Source: a virus | Direction: 5' to 3' (one strand) | Virus record (IMG/VR): IMGVR_UViG_3300025778_000010 | Span: 1-64,000 of that record | DNA: 64,000 bases | Shown here: positions 52,482 through 58,562 of the stretch, one piece after another | How the letters are laid out: every line of letters starts with the position of its first letter | How positions within the stretch are numbered: the stretch's first letter is position 1 | Program-made: the position numbers and the translations under genes | The notes under the pieces: model-generated | Database searches by the model: none | What the model was told of the DNA's origin: nothing | Seen by the model: only the letters and a program-made list of their open reading frames with translations

Positions 52482-53165
52482 ATGAACAATGAGAACAAAA
52501 CAAGGATAAGAACAGCATGGGTAATGATTGGTGTGAGTATTATCACAATGATTTTTGGCATCAATCCCGCACATGCAGCACAAATGCAAGAAGCAATAGT
52601 GTATAATAAAAATATATTATATATTAATAAATATACTAATTTAGTTAATATTAAAAATATTATTAATATAGATATATTAAATAATAATAAAGAAAAAAAC
52701 AGTAACACAGATTATTTAATTAATGATCTGTCTTCTGGAAAAACTTTTTTAATGCCCGCTTATAGCATCAAGCTAAATTTAAATCAAAGAGTAGATCAGC
52801 GAGTAATAATTTCAAGACTAGCAAATGCAATCAAGTCAGTGGAAACTGGCGGGGTTAACGCATATTATCGCAAGTCTTATTCCAGTAGTGCATGTGGTGC
52901 CTATCAGTACATGCAAGATACGTGGAACAACTTTATGGGATATAAGAGTGCATGCGATGCACCAGAATGGGTACAGGATCAACGTATGATTGCCGAACTA
53001 AAATCGTCATATAAAACTTACGGTTCTTGGCCCGCTGCCGTCGCAGCCCATCTTTGCCCATCAAGGGCGGGCAATGTAAAGACTTGGTTCAAACCAGTAC
53101 CAGGCAATCCTACTGTCTTCCAATACGTCTCAAGTATTTTTCAACAGGCAAATATCGCATTCTGA
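52482..53165 (+). CDS. Secreted lytic transglycosylase (227 aa)
   Basis: Start at 52482 has a perfect AAGGAGG eight bases upstream. Residues 1-33 are a signal peptide (RIRTAWVMIGVSIITMIFGI, cleavage after AHA). An Asn/Ile/Lys-rich linker (about 40-80) is extremely AT-rich and may be a low-complexity spacer. The C-terminal domain is transglycosylase-like: Glu121 in KSVETGG, then ACGAYQYMQDTW and a Cys pair (138, 158). It cleaves glycan strands of peptidoglycan outside the membrane, like actinobacterial resuscitation or lysis factors. Being secreted by the infected cell, it may help lysis, superinfection exclusion or wall remodelling. Stop overlaps the next start (TGATG). Confidence 0.75.
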   Translation: MNNENKTRIRTAWVMIGVSIITMIFGINPAHAAQMQEAIVYNKNILYINKYTNLVNIKNIINIDILNNNKEKNSNTDYLINDLSSGKTFLMPAYSIKLNLNQRVDQRVIISRLANAIKSVETGGVNAYYRKSYSSSACGAYQYMQDTWNNFMGYKSACDAPEWVQDQRMIAELKSSYKTYGSWPAAVAAHLCPSRAGNVKTWFKPVPGNPTVFQYVSSIFQQANIAF

Positions 53166-53401
53166 TGAAGATACAAGTCTTTTCTCAGTATTACAATTTG
53201 GCTAGGGCAGGCAAAGTTAAACCTTTGTACTGCCCTAATCATCAAAGTGAGTATGCTCACAACGATGGGTACCTTTATTGGCTAGTTCACAAAATGGTAA
53301 GTGAAGATATCGTGTTATACTGTACAGCATGTGGGTATGAACAAAAAGCAGGCCTACAACTTTACGAAAACATTTTAAAGGAGATAGTCAATGTCACATG
53401 A
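53165..53401 (+). CDS. Small zinc-ribbon-like protein (78 aa)
   Basis: The start at 53165 shares TGATG with the transglycosylase stop. Two metal-ligand pairs are visible: CPNHQSEYAH (Cys-x2-His) and CTACGYEQ (Cys-x2-Cys). This suggests a small zinc-binding fold with a Tyr-rich middle (HNDGYLYWLVHKM). Not recognised as a named family. Co-transcribed with the secreted transglycosylase and the NlpC/P60-like protein. Its role is unknown. Confidence 0.55.
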   Translation: MKIQVFSQYYNLARAGKVKPLYCPNHQSEYAHNDGYLYWLVHKMVSEDIVLYCTACGYEQKAGLQLYENILKEIVNVT

Positions 53402-53870
53402 ACCAGTTGTTGGAGATTACTTTGTAGTACATACTACAGGTTGGGCAGCAAAGTTAATTCAATTAGGTACATGGTCTAAATGGAATCATGCTGGAATCTA
53501 TATTGGCGATGGCAAAATTATTGAGGCCCGTCCGACGGGAGTTTCAATTCAAAATCTTTCAAAGTATGATGGCAAGCCACTTATGTGGAGCGATGAACCA
53601 TCTTTAACAGAAGATCAAAGACATAATATTGTAGAATTTGCAAAACATTTTGAACATTTTAAATATGGCGTTTGGTCAATTATTGCTCTTGGCTTTAAGT
53701 GCCTTGGAATTAGCTTATTTCCTGCTGTAAAGAGAGCTGAAGCTGAGAATAGCGTTATCTGCTCACAACTAGTAGCCTGGACCTATTCGCACGTAGGAAT
53801 TAAGCTTTCAGTTAAACAACATGCTTTAGTAACACCTAAAGATTTGGCCGAACGATTGAGCCGAAAGTAG
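53391..53870 (+). CDS. NlpC/P60-like (YiiX type) cysteine hydrolase (159 aa)
   Basis: Permuted NlpC/P60 signature of the YiiX/YebB family: GDYFVVHTTGWAAKLIQLGT, then SKWNHAGIYIGDGKIIEARP with the conserved His in NHAGIYIG, and the Cys in VICSQLVAWTYSHVG. Family members act on acylated or peptide substrates and some are viral or bacterial wall enzymes. Located after a secreted transglycosylase, so a wall-related role is inferred, although no signal peptide is present. An AAAGGAG ribosome site precedes ATG 53391, inside the end of the previous gene. Confidence 0.65.
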   Translation: MSHEPVVGDYFVVHTTGWAAKLIQLGTWSKWNHAGIYIGDGKIIEARPTGVSIQNLSKYDGKPLMWSDEPSLTEDQRHNIVEFAKHFEHFKYGVWSIIALGFKCLGISLFPAVKRAEAENSVICSQLVAWTYSHVGIKLSVKQHALVTPKDLAERLSRK

Positions 53871-53876
53871 GATCTC

Positions 53877-54389
53877 ATGGATTTTCTACCTATAGTTGAA
53901 GGTAGGTCCTGCGGGGACTGTACAAAATGCTGTGAAGGGCATTTGAGGGCTGATATCAACCTAAAAGATGGAACCCCTACAGTCTGGATGGGTATAGATG
54001 AGGTTGGTCGTAAACCTTGTGCATTTGTAAAAGTTGGAGAAGGATGCACAGTATATGAAAAGCGTCCTGATAGCCCTTGTGCAATATTTAGATGCGACTG
54101 GTTAACAAATCCCGATATGCCTGAATCATTTAAACCGTCAAGAAGTAATTCTATATTTACTACTCGGTCAGTACGTGGAGTTCAATACACAAAATTGATT
54201 GAGGCGGGACGGAAACTGGATTCAGAAGTACTATCTTGGGCATTTGAGTATTATATGGGCAATGCACTCAATTTTTCTTGGAATGTGCTCGAAAATATTT
54301 TTTGGCTCGGATCAGAAGAATTTAATAATATGATGGAAGAAGATTATCCTTTGCTGGCTAATCCTGGACATGGCAAAGATTCGCATTGA
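53877..54389 (+). CDS. YkgJ-like CxxCxxCC metal-binding protein (170 aa)
   Basis: N-terminal SCGDCTKCCEGHLRA gives the Cys12-x2-Cys15-x2-Cys18-Cys19 motif of YkgJ zinc/iron-chelating proteins. Further Cys in RKPCAFVKVGEGCTVYEKRP and SPCAIFRCDW complete the usual eight-Cys set. The C-terminal 60 residues are a helical Trp/Phe-rich extension. The family chelates a metal or Fe-S cluster; function is unknown. Starts seven bases after the previous stop. Sits in a rightward operon with unknown small genes. Confidence 0.7.
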   Translation: MDFLPIVEGRSCGDCTKCCEGHLRADINLKDGTPTVWMGIDEVGRKPCAFVKVGEGCTVYEKRPDSPCAIFRCDWLTNPDMPESFKPSRSNSIFTTRSVRGVQYTKLIEAGRKLDSEVLSWAFEYYMGNALNFSWNVLENIFWLGSEEFNNMMEEDYPLLANPGHGKDSH

Positions 54390-54615
54390 AAGAGCTTATA
54401 TCGAGCCTCATGACAAGTATGAAGATAATTTTGCCATTACTTTAGAGATAAAAGATGGAAAAGATTTAATTTTGGTGGGGAAGATAGATTTGGATAATCC
54501 CAAGCCTTGGCTATATACTATGAATAACGAAGATAATGATCTAGTGATCAATAATTCGGCGGGAATGGAAGCCAACAAATGGGATTATATAACCAAGGAG
54601 ATATTAGGTGGGTAA
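54370..54615 (+). CDS. Unknown small acidic protein (81 aa)
   Basis: Overlaps the YkgJ-like gene by 20 bases. Sequence RIERAYIEPHDKYEDNFAIT, then KDLILVGKIDLDNPKPWLYT, suggests a small beta-sheet protein. The following gene begins within its end (GTG at 54608). No known family, no signal peptide. Conserved order suggests it belongs to the same operon. Confidence 0.5.
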   Translation: MAKIRIERAYIEPHDKYEDNFAITLEIKDGKDLILVGKIDLDNPKPWLYTMNNEDNDLVINNSAGMEANKWDYITKEILGG

Positions 54616-54841
54616 TTTGGGGGAAGAGATTATAAACCAGGAAGCCTTTGATATATTAGTTAATATGAGAGAGCTATTAGGGGCTATATTTATTCAAAGC
54701 CAGAGGAATTATGATATGTTGTCCATTATTGCTGATAAGCTAGGTGCTGATGCTACTGCTTTGACTAAATTGCACGAATCTGGACAGATTCTAGCTCCCG
54801 CCCCATCTTTTGTATTTGAAGAAGATGAAGAAAATGCCTAA
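54608..54841 (+). CDS. Unknown small helical protein (77 aa)
   Basis: GTG start inside the previous gene's last codons; a TTG at 54617 is an alternative. Helical: NQEAFDILVNMRELLGAIFI, then YDMLSIIADKLGADATALTK, and an acidic Phe-rich tail (SFVFEEDEENA). Small helical proteins of this shape are common at the end of actinophage operons. Followed by a convergent leftward gene. No function recognised. Confidence 0.5.
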   Translation: MGNLGEEIINQEAFDILVNMRELLGAIFIQSQRNYDMLSIIADKLGADATALTKLHESGQILAPAPSFVFEEDEENA

Positions 54842-54861
54842 AAGATATTTTTTAAAACACG

Positions 54862-55023
54862 CTAAGCAGATACACTATCGTGATCTGCCTCGTTTTCAGA
54901 AGATCTCATCTTTTGAACGCATGATAAACAAAATCGCAAAGTTTTTCCATCTTTAATACTTAAAAATCTAGCTTTAAAATAACCACATCTGTTACAATTA
55001 TTTGTTTCTTGAGATAAAGTCAT
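54862..55023 (-). CDS. Small zinc ribbon protein (53 aa)
   Basis: Leftward gene starting at an ATG inside the last 26 bases of deoC (55023). It encodes a compact zinc ribbon: CNRCGYFKARFLS, then TLRFCLSC, with Cys10/13 and Cys32/35 19 residues apart. The tail is Glu/Asp/Ser-rich. Two good CxxC pairs in such a short frame make it very likely real. It ends 21 bases from the convergent rightward gene. Probably a nucleic-acid or protein binding adaptor. Confidence 0.6.
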   Translation of the reverse strand: MTLSQETNNCNRCGYFKARFLSIKDGKTLRFCLSCVQKMRSSENEADHDSVSA

Positions 55024-55666
55024 TTAAGATAGCCTCCGTTGCTGTTAATCCAAATCTTGTAGCTCCTGCATCATATAATTCTAGTAAATAATCTAAACTT
55101 CTGATCTTCCCCGCAGCTTTTACCTCTACTTTTTCAGATACCGACTCTTTCATGAGCTTAATATGCTCAACTTTAGCACCTTCAGGAGCATATCCTGTTG
55201 AAGTTTTCACAAAATTAGCTCCAGCTTGCTCAGATAACCAGCATCCTTGCTCAATTTCTTCATCTGTAAGGTATGCAGTCTCTAAAATTACCTTTAAAGG
55301 TCTCATTTCTACTGCTTGCTTTACAGTTTCAATGTCTTTTACCACCACATCATACTGTTTTGACTTCAATGCAGCGATATTTAAGACCATATCAAACTCA
55401 TCTGCTCCATGCATTACCGCAATTTTAGCTTCTAACATCTTTACTTCATGAGTATTATAGCCAAAAGGAAATCCAATGACTGTTCCAATTTGTAAACTAC
55501 TCGATTGACTGAGATTTTTTGCAAATTGTACATGTGTTGGTCTTACCATTGCTAATTTTACACCATATCTTAAGGCCAAATTAATGCCTTCTGCAATTTC
55601 ATACTCAGTTAAAGTAGGTTGTAGCAATGAATGGTCAATCATATTTGCTAATTGTGTGTAATTCAA
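54998..55666 (-). CDS. deoC: Deoxyribose-phosphate aldolase (222 aa)
   Basis: DeoC class I aldolase, normal length. LAMVRPTHVQFAKNLSQSSS and VIGFPFGYNTHEVKMLEAKI precede the sheet. ADEFDMVLNIAALKS contains Asp92, and NFVKTSTGYAPEGAKVEHI contains the Schiff-base Lys154. Lys183 in VKAAGKIRSLDYLLELYDAG is the second Lys. The enzyme splits deoxyribose-5-phosphate into glyceraldehyde-3-phosphate and acetaldehyde, linking host DNA breakdown to central carbon. It overlaps the zinc ribbon at its 3' end and starts next to the cupin gene stop (TAAT-TG region), forming a leftward operon of three genes. Confidence 0.9.
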   Translation of the reverse strand: MNYTQLANMIDHSLLQPTLTEYEIAEGINLALRYGVKLAMVRPTHVQFAKNLSQSSSLQIGTVIGFPFGYNTHEVKMLEAKIAVMHGADEFDMVLNIAALKSKQYDVVVKDIETVKQAVEMRPLKVILETAYLTDEEIEQGCWLSEQAGANFVKTSTGYAPEGAKVEHIKLMKESVSEKVEVKAAGKIRSLDYLLELYDAGATRFGLTATEAILNDFISRNK

Positions 55667-56218
55667 TTAATATCTTTCTAATGTAGTAGGATTTAAGTTC
55701 TTAATTTGGTCATTTGACCAACCAGTATAAATCATACCAGCTCGGGGAGCTTCTAATGTAATAACTCCATGTTTCCATCCTTCAGGAATATAGATTACAT
55801 CTCCTGGTTCCATAATATACTTAACTTCCTTGCCATTTTCTATAACTGTCCATAATGCTTTTCCTATGCAATTCCAGTGAATTTGCTTACCAGGATCAAC
55901 ATGCATAAAAAGTCCCGACCCATGCTCTGTTGTTTGAGAATAGATCATTACTGGTTCGTTCCAAAGATAGAGTCCAAAAGCTTTGAGCATTGCATCCTCA
56001 AATTCTTTAAACCCATTAAAGGCATAAAGCATAGGAAGCTTTTCTCCAGTGTAGTAAATTGTCAAAAATTCATTTTCTTTTCTAAGCTTACTTTTTGGTA
56101 CCATCTGACTGCTTTTTACAAAAGTTTCAAAATTAGGCACAACAGGAAAAGCGTTCTTAAAATGAACAACTTTGTCGTCTTCTAATCTTGCTTGTTTCAT
56201 TCTTTCTATAAAACTCAT
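55667..56218 (-). CDS. Cupin/JmjC-like protein (183 aa)
   Basis: JmjC/cupin-like double-stranded beta-helix: GSGLFMHVDPGKQIHWNCIG holds the His106-x-Asp108 pair. A facial triad is completed by His150 in IPEGWKHGVITLE. The approach motif EPGDVIYIPEGW is typical of JmjC-type Fe(II)/2-oxoglutarate oxygenases and related hydroxylases. Substrate is unknown; similar phage proteins may hydroxylate host or virion proteins or nucleic acid. Its start is seven bases downstream of a TGC-TACAAT element, so the mRNA is probably leaderless. Divergent from the small-gene block. Confidence 0.65.
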   Translation of the reverse strand: MSFIERMKQARLEDDKVVHFKNAFPVVPNFETFVKSSQMVPKSKLRKENEFLTIYYTGEKLPMLYAFNGFKEFEDAMLKAFGLYLWNEPVMIYSQTTEHGSGLFMHVDPGKQIHWNCIGKALWTVIENGKEVKYIMEPGDVIYIPEGWKHGVITLEAPRAGMIYTGWSNDQIKNLNPTTLERY

Positions 56219-56225
56219 ATGCTAT

Positions 56226-56234
56226 ATTGTAGCA
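56226..56234 (-). promoter_or_regulatory. Extended -10 promoter TGCTACAAT, leaderless
   Basis: Minus-strand TGC-TACAAT with only seven bases between the hexamer and the ATG at 56218, so transcription should start at the start codon. Confidence 0.5.
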
Positions 56235-56454
56235 CATTTCCACCAATTTTTTACAATGTAACGTGTATCACACTAAATTAGATTTGATCAAAATGTTAAT
56301 GGATTTTTAAAATGCATGATTCACTTTTAAAAACAAAAAATCAAATTTGAATAGTGCGCCCGAAATGTCCAAATTGCCCTGGTATGTACCCTAAAGATGT
56401 GGTCTATCTCACAAAGTTTTTTTAAAAGATGTCCGATTTGTACGCATTTTGGAG

Positions 56455-56483
56455 TTGAAAATGTCAGTGGTGTGTGTTATAGT
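56455..56483 (+). promoter_or_regulatory. Promoter TTGAAA-N17-TATAGT with TGTCAG element
   Basis: TTGAAA (56455-56460) and TATAGT (56478-56483) with 17-base spacing. TGTCAG lies ten bases upstream of the -10 and TGT directly precedes it. First of nine copies of this arrangement. Confidence 0.65.
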
Positions 56484-56539
56484 TACACTATAAGAAATTA
56501 ACAAAGGTTGTTAGTTTAACTTAAAGAAAGGAAGTCAAA

Positions 56540-56764
56540 ATGACTTCACTAAATAACTACTATAATGAAATCCGTATGGATATTGCTAAAGATTTTGGTC
56601 TAGAGGCAGGTGGCTATGCTCCCCGCCCTAAGTTAATGCCTATCACTATCGCTCAGCGTATTAACGCTAAGTATCCTAGTGTAGATAATGGCTCTCGTTG
56701 GGGTCAGCCTAATCCAAAGGCTATCCTAATCGCTAAGCGTTATCACGCTCTGTTTGTGGCGTAA
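56540..56764 (+). CDS. Small basic protein, first gene of the early block (74 aa)
   Basis: Start with GAAAGGAAG ribosome site. Sequence MTSLNNYYNEIRMDIAKDFG, then PKLMPITIAQRINAKYPSVD and KAILIAKRYHALFVA. Helical, basic, no known family recognised. The presence of two helix-rich segments separated by Pro/Gly resembles small DNA-binding or host-takeover proteins, but this is only compositional. Base composition is less AT-rich than the leftward fibre genes. Confidence 0.6.
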   Translation: MTSLNNYYNEIRMDIAKDFGLEAGGYAPRPKLMPITIAQRINAKYPSVDNGSRWGQPNPKAILIAKRYHALFVA

Positions 56765-56791
56765 GTCACAATCACGGCACGGCGTGTCGAG

Positions 56792-56820
56792 TTGATTTTG
56801 TCAGCCCTATCTGATAGACT
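56792..56820 (+). promoter_or_regulatory. Promoter TTGATT-N17-TAGACT with GGCGTGTCG element
   Basis: GGCGTGTCGAG (56781-56791) directly abuts TTGATT; 17 bases on, TAGACT (56815-56820). TGTCAG at 56799 is ten bases upstream of the -10, preceded by T. The 5' region after the -10 (CTTCCAGTCATA then AAATTAAATAAAGA) is nearly repeated after the promoter at 58376. Confidence 0.65.
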
Positions 56821-56975
56821 TCCAGTCATACAAATTAAATAAAGAAAAATCCTAGTTGAGCCTCTGAGCCTTAGCAAATAATCCGAAAGGTGAGCCTAAG
56901 CAAATAAGAGCAAATAACACTAGGCAAGGAAAGATAGATAAAAGGTTTATCTATAAAAAAAGAAAGGTGACTAAT

Positions 56976-57122
56976 ATGTCATACTCATTCGATAATAATA
57001 ATAAAGACCGTTGGTCAGAACTAGCAGACAATTATCAATCAATGCTAGATGAACTAGCAGAATCAGAATCAGAATCTGTATTTATCCCCGTACCTGCGTT
57101 TGATGTAGACGAGGTGCTCTAA
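56976..57122 (+). CDS. Small acidic protein (48 aa)
   Basis: ATG with an AAAGAAAGGTGAC ribosome site; MSYSFDNNNKDRWSELADNY, then QSMLDELAESESESVFIPV and a C-terminus FDVDEVL. Very acidic and probably helical. The following gene overlaps it as TAATG. Preceded by a 211-base leader with promoter and a 7-bp AGATAAA/TTTATCT hairpin. Function unknown; acidic small proteins of phages often mimic DNA to inhibit host enzymes. Confidence 0.55.
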   Translation: MSYSFDNNNKDRWSELADNYQSMLDELAESESESVFIPVPAFDVDEVL

Positions 57123-57226
57123 TGACTATAAATAGTTTAACTCTCATTTCACTATTGCTAGTGTCGTACCTATCTGCTAAACTACTAACCGATAAAGAAT
57201 GGGGAAAGAATAAAAATGAAAACTAA
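57122..57226 (+). CDS. Single-pass membrane peptide (34 aa)
   Basis: TAATG overlap with the preceding gene. MTINSLTLISLLLVSYLSAK has a 15-residue hydrophobic stretch, then KLLTDKEWGKNKNEN, a charged tail. Overlaps the secreted-peptide gene by 11 bases. A small membrane peptide, perhaps modifying host membrane behaviour. The coupling on both sides supports it being real. Confidence 0.45.
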   Translation: MTINSLTLISLLLVSYLSAKLLTDKEWGKNKNEN

Positions 57227-57422
57227 GATTATCGTACTAGGATTAGCACTCGCTCTAATTCCCGCCGTTGCTAACGCTCGTGGCACAAGCCATCATTCTT
57301 ATAGCCTGTCTAGTGTAGGTCGCTACACTTATCACTATCACAAGCCTAGCCATATCTATTGCCCATATCAAGGCTGTAAAAAATCGTTCTCTAGTTTCAC
57401 TAGCACTAGTGGCGGAAACTAA
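57216..57422 (+). CDS. Secreted small protein with signal peptide (68 aa)
   Basis: Residues 1-21 form a signal peptide (KTKIIVLGLALALIPAVANA, cleavage after ANA). The mature protein has SHHSYSLSSVGRYTYHYHK and a CPYQGCKKSFSS segment with Cys-x4-Cys. The pattern His/Tyr-rich then Cys pair recalls small metal-binding secreted proteins such as YHYH-type or zinc-finger-like. Role on the outside of the host is not known. A promoter overlaps its stop. Confidence 0.6.
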   Translation: MKTKIIVLGLALALIPAVANARGTSHHSYSLSSVGRYTYHYHKPSHIYCPYQGCKKSFSSFTSTSGGN

Positions 57423-57444
57423 TGTCAGTGGTCTATGGTAGACT
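57422..57444 (+). promoter_or_regulatory. Promoter ATGTCAG-N10-TAGACT
   Basis: TGTCAG (57423-57428), ten bases, TAGACT (57439-57444), with TGG just before the -10. Located at the stop of the secreted-protein gene and 36 bases upstream of the next. Confidence 0.6.
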
Positions 57445-57479
57445 ACTATTAACAACAACAAGAAAAGGAAAATAAATAA

Positions 57480-57644
57480 ATGACAATCGAAAATCGTACT
57501 TACCAAATCGGTGACCTATTCACCACACAACGCTCAAAGGTAACAGGAACAATTAAGGAAATTGTAAATGTAAAGCCTAACCAATCTCGTGTGAAGTTGG
57601 AAGTTGACGGCAAAGACCGCTGGACAACTGTCACAATCAAGTAA
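57480..57644 (+). CDS. Small beta-rich protein, paralog 1 (54 aa)
   Basis: GAAAAGGAAAA ribosome site, ATG 57480. Sequence TYQIGDLFTTQRSKVTGTIK, then SRVKLEVDGKDRWTTVTIK. The 56-residue protein downstream shares the layout TYQIGDLFTT, 'VTG-x-I', 'RV-x-L' and a closing basic strand. Small SH3-like or translation-like barrels begin this way (DLF-TT, VTG-x-I); function unknown. Confidence 0.6.
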   Translation: MTIENRTYQIGDLFTTQRSKVTGTIKEIVNVKPNQSRVKLEVDGKDRWTTVTIK

Positions 57645-57645
57645 A

Positions 57646-57664
57646 GTTTAGCAAATCGCTAAAC
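57646..57664 (+). repeat. Small hairpin after paralog 1
   Basis: GTTTAGC (57646-57652), five-base loop, GCTAAAC (57658-57664), immediately after the stop of the 54-residue gene. No T-run follows, so a processing or pausing stem is more likely than a strong terminator. Confidence 0.4.
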
Positions 57665-57723
57665 GACCTGAGCAAGTCGGAAAAAGGCTCAACTAATACC
57701 CAACAAAGAAAAGGAAAAAAAGA

Positions 57724-57894
57724 ATGACACTACACGGATACACTTATCAAATCGGAGATTTATTCACCACATCAAAGACAGGCGTAACTGGACGAATTAA
57801 CTCGTTCTCTCCTGTATCAAATAAAGTAACTCGTGTTGGTCTAACTTTAGCAAATGGCTCAAAGCGTATTGCTATGGTAAAGACAACGAAGTAA
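57724..57894 (+). CDS. Small beta-rich protein, paralog 2 (56 aa)
   Basis: GAAAAGGAAAA ribosome site, ATG 57724. Sequence GYTYQIGDLFTTSKTGVTGR, then TRVGLTLANGSKRIAMVKTT. The paralog upstream differs mainly in the middle loop. Tandem duplication of small genes suggests a fast-evolving function such as anti-defence or regulation. No named domain was recognised. Confidence 0.6.
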   Translation: MTLHGYTYQIGDLFTTSKTGVTGRINSFSPVSNKVTRVGLTLANGSKRIAMVKTTK

Positions 57895-57907
57895 AAATAA
57901 AATAAGT

Positions 57908-57947
57908 TTAGGCGGGACTGCACACTAATAACGACACTCCCGCCTAA
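57908..57947 (+). terminator. Hairpin TTAGGCGGGA / TCCCGCCTAA
   Basis: Ten-base perfect stem with a 20-base loop between two genes. A short AATTCAC follows instead of a T-run, so may be a partial terminator. Confidence 0.45.
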
Positions 57948-57975
57948 TTCACAAAACACGAAAGGAAAACTAATT

Positions 57976-58158
57976 ATGTCAATGTCACGCAAGGACTATG
58001 TTTCAACCGCTGAAATTATTAATTCTTATGCTTCAGAAATTAAACTCGAAGTGCTAGAAGATCTAGTAAATGATTTCATCGAAATGTTCGCATCAGATAA
58101 CGAGCGATTCAATAGCGATAGATTTTGGGACGAGTGTTTTAAAAACACAAATCACTAA
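57976..58158 (+). CDS. Small acidic helical protein (60 aa)
   Basis: GAAAGGAAAAC ribosome site before ATG 57976. MSMSRKDYVSTAEIINSYAS, then EVLEDLVNDFIEMFASDNER and FDSDR-type end ('RFNSDRFWDECFKNTNH'). Helical and acidic; similar small proteins occur across actinophages without assigned function. Ends at a strong terminator. Confidence 0.6.
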   Translation: MSMSRKDYVSTAEIINSYASEIKLEVLEDLVNDFIEMFASDNERFNSDRFWDECFKNTNH

Positions 58159-58172
58159 ATAAAAATAAAAGC

Positions 58173-58207
58173 TTAGGCGTAGCAAAATTGCTACGCCTAA
58201 TTTTATT
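58173..58207 (+). terminator. Intrinsic terminator
   Basis: Thirteen-base stem (TTAGGCGTAGCAA with TTGCTACGCCTAA) with a two- to four-base loop, followed by TTTTATT. It ends the transcript from the 57-58 kb genes. Confidence 0.85.
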
Positions 58208-58225
58208 AAAAAATAAAAAAAAATA

Positions 58226-58267
58226 ACGGCGTGTCGGCTTGACAAAGCCGAGCCGAGGGGCTGGCCC
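58226..58267 (+). repeat. Composite repeat copy: ACGGCGTGTCGGCTTGACA-N17-TGGCCC
   Basis: Contains CGTGTCG (58230-58236), TTGACA (58239-58244) and, exactly 17 bases on, TGGCCC (58262-58267). The same spacing is found at 61551 and 62928. GGGGCTGGCCC occupies the place of a -10 box. Confidence 0.7.
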
Positions 58268-58314
58268 AAAAAATCGGACATTTACGGCATTTAAGACATT
58301 CGATATACACAGAT

Positions 58315-58335
58315 TTATCCACAAGCTGTGGATTA
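58315..58335. other. Inverted pair of DnaA boxes
   Basis: TTATCCACA (58315-58323, perfect bacterial consensus) followed after three bases by TGTGGATTA (58327-58335, one mismatch from the reverse consensus). Flanked by AT-rich DNA. Possible phage origin using host DnaA. Confidence 0.5.
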
Positions 58336-58375
58336 TTGTTCATCTTAAATTAACCTAAAACTTACGGCGTGTCGC

Positions 58376-58404
58376 TTGATTTTTTCGATTTTATCTGATA
58401 AACT
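58376..58404 (+). promoter_or_regulatory. Promoter TTGATT-N17-TAAACT with GGCGTGTCG element
   Basis: ACGGCGTGTCGC (58364-58375) directly before TTGATT; then 17 bases and TAAACT (58399-58404). It lacks TGTCAG (TTTCGA at that place). Downstream CTTCCAGTTATA nearly repeats the region after the promoter at 56792. Confidence 0.6.
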
Positions 58405-58562
58405 TCCAGTTATAAAATTAAATAAAGATATAAAAAATGTGATGTACTTCACAAAGTACACGCTCCAAATATTGAGACTACTCCCCAGTATACTCGATAG
58501 TAGCGAAAAAGTATGTTAAACTAGCGATAGTTAAACAGTTAAAAAAGAAAGGTGGTCATAAA

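Larger units (their letters stand above)
56219..56539. other. Divergent control region
   Basis: 321 bases without a gene. On the left the leaderless cupin promoter; on the right the TTGAAA-N17-TATAGT promoter (56455-56483). Between them lies AT-rich DNA with no open frame of note. It contains ATGTCCGATTTGT, also present at the end of the region before the gene at 63083, showing both belong to one family of regulatory spacers. Confidence 0.5.
58208..58562. other. Control region with repeats and DnaA boxes
   Basis: 355 bases without an open frame. It holds one TTGACA-N17-TGGCCC repeat, a pair of inverted DnaA boxes, and the promoter at 58376. AT-rich runs follow. Candidate replication origin or control locus. 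Confidence 0.55.

Noticed and set aside
54834-54956. Rightward 40-residue frame MPKRYFLKHAKQIHYRD
   Set aside because: Overlaps most of the leftward zinc-ribbon gene, which has two CxxC pairs and is better supported; basic composition alone is not enough.
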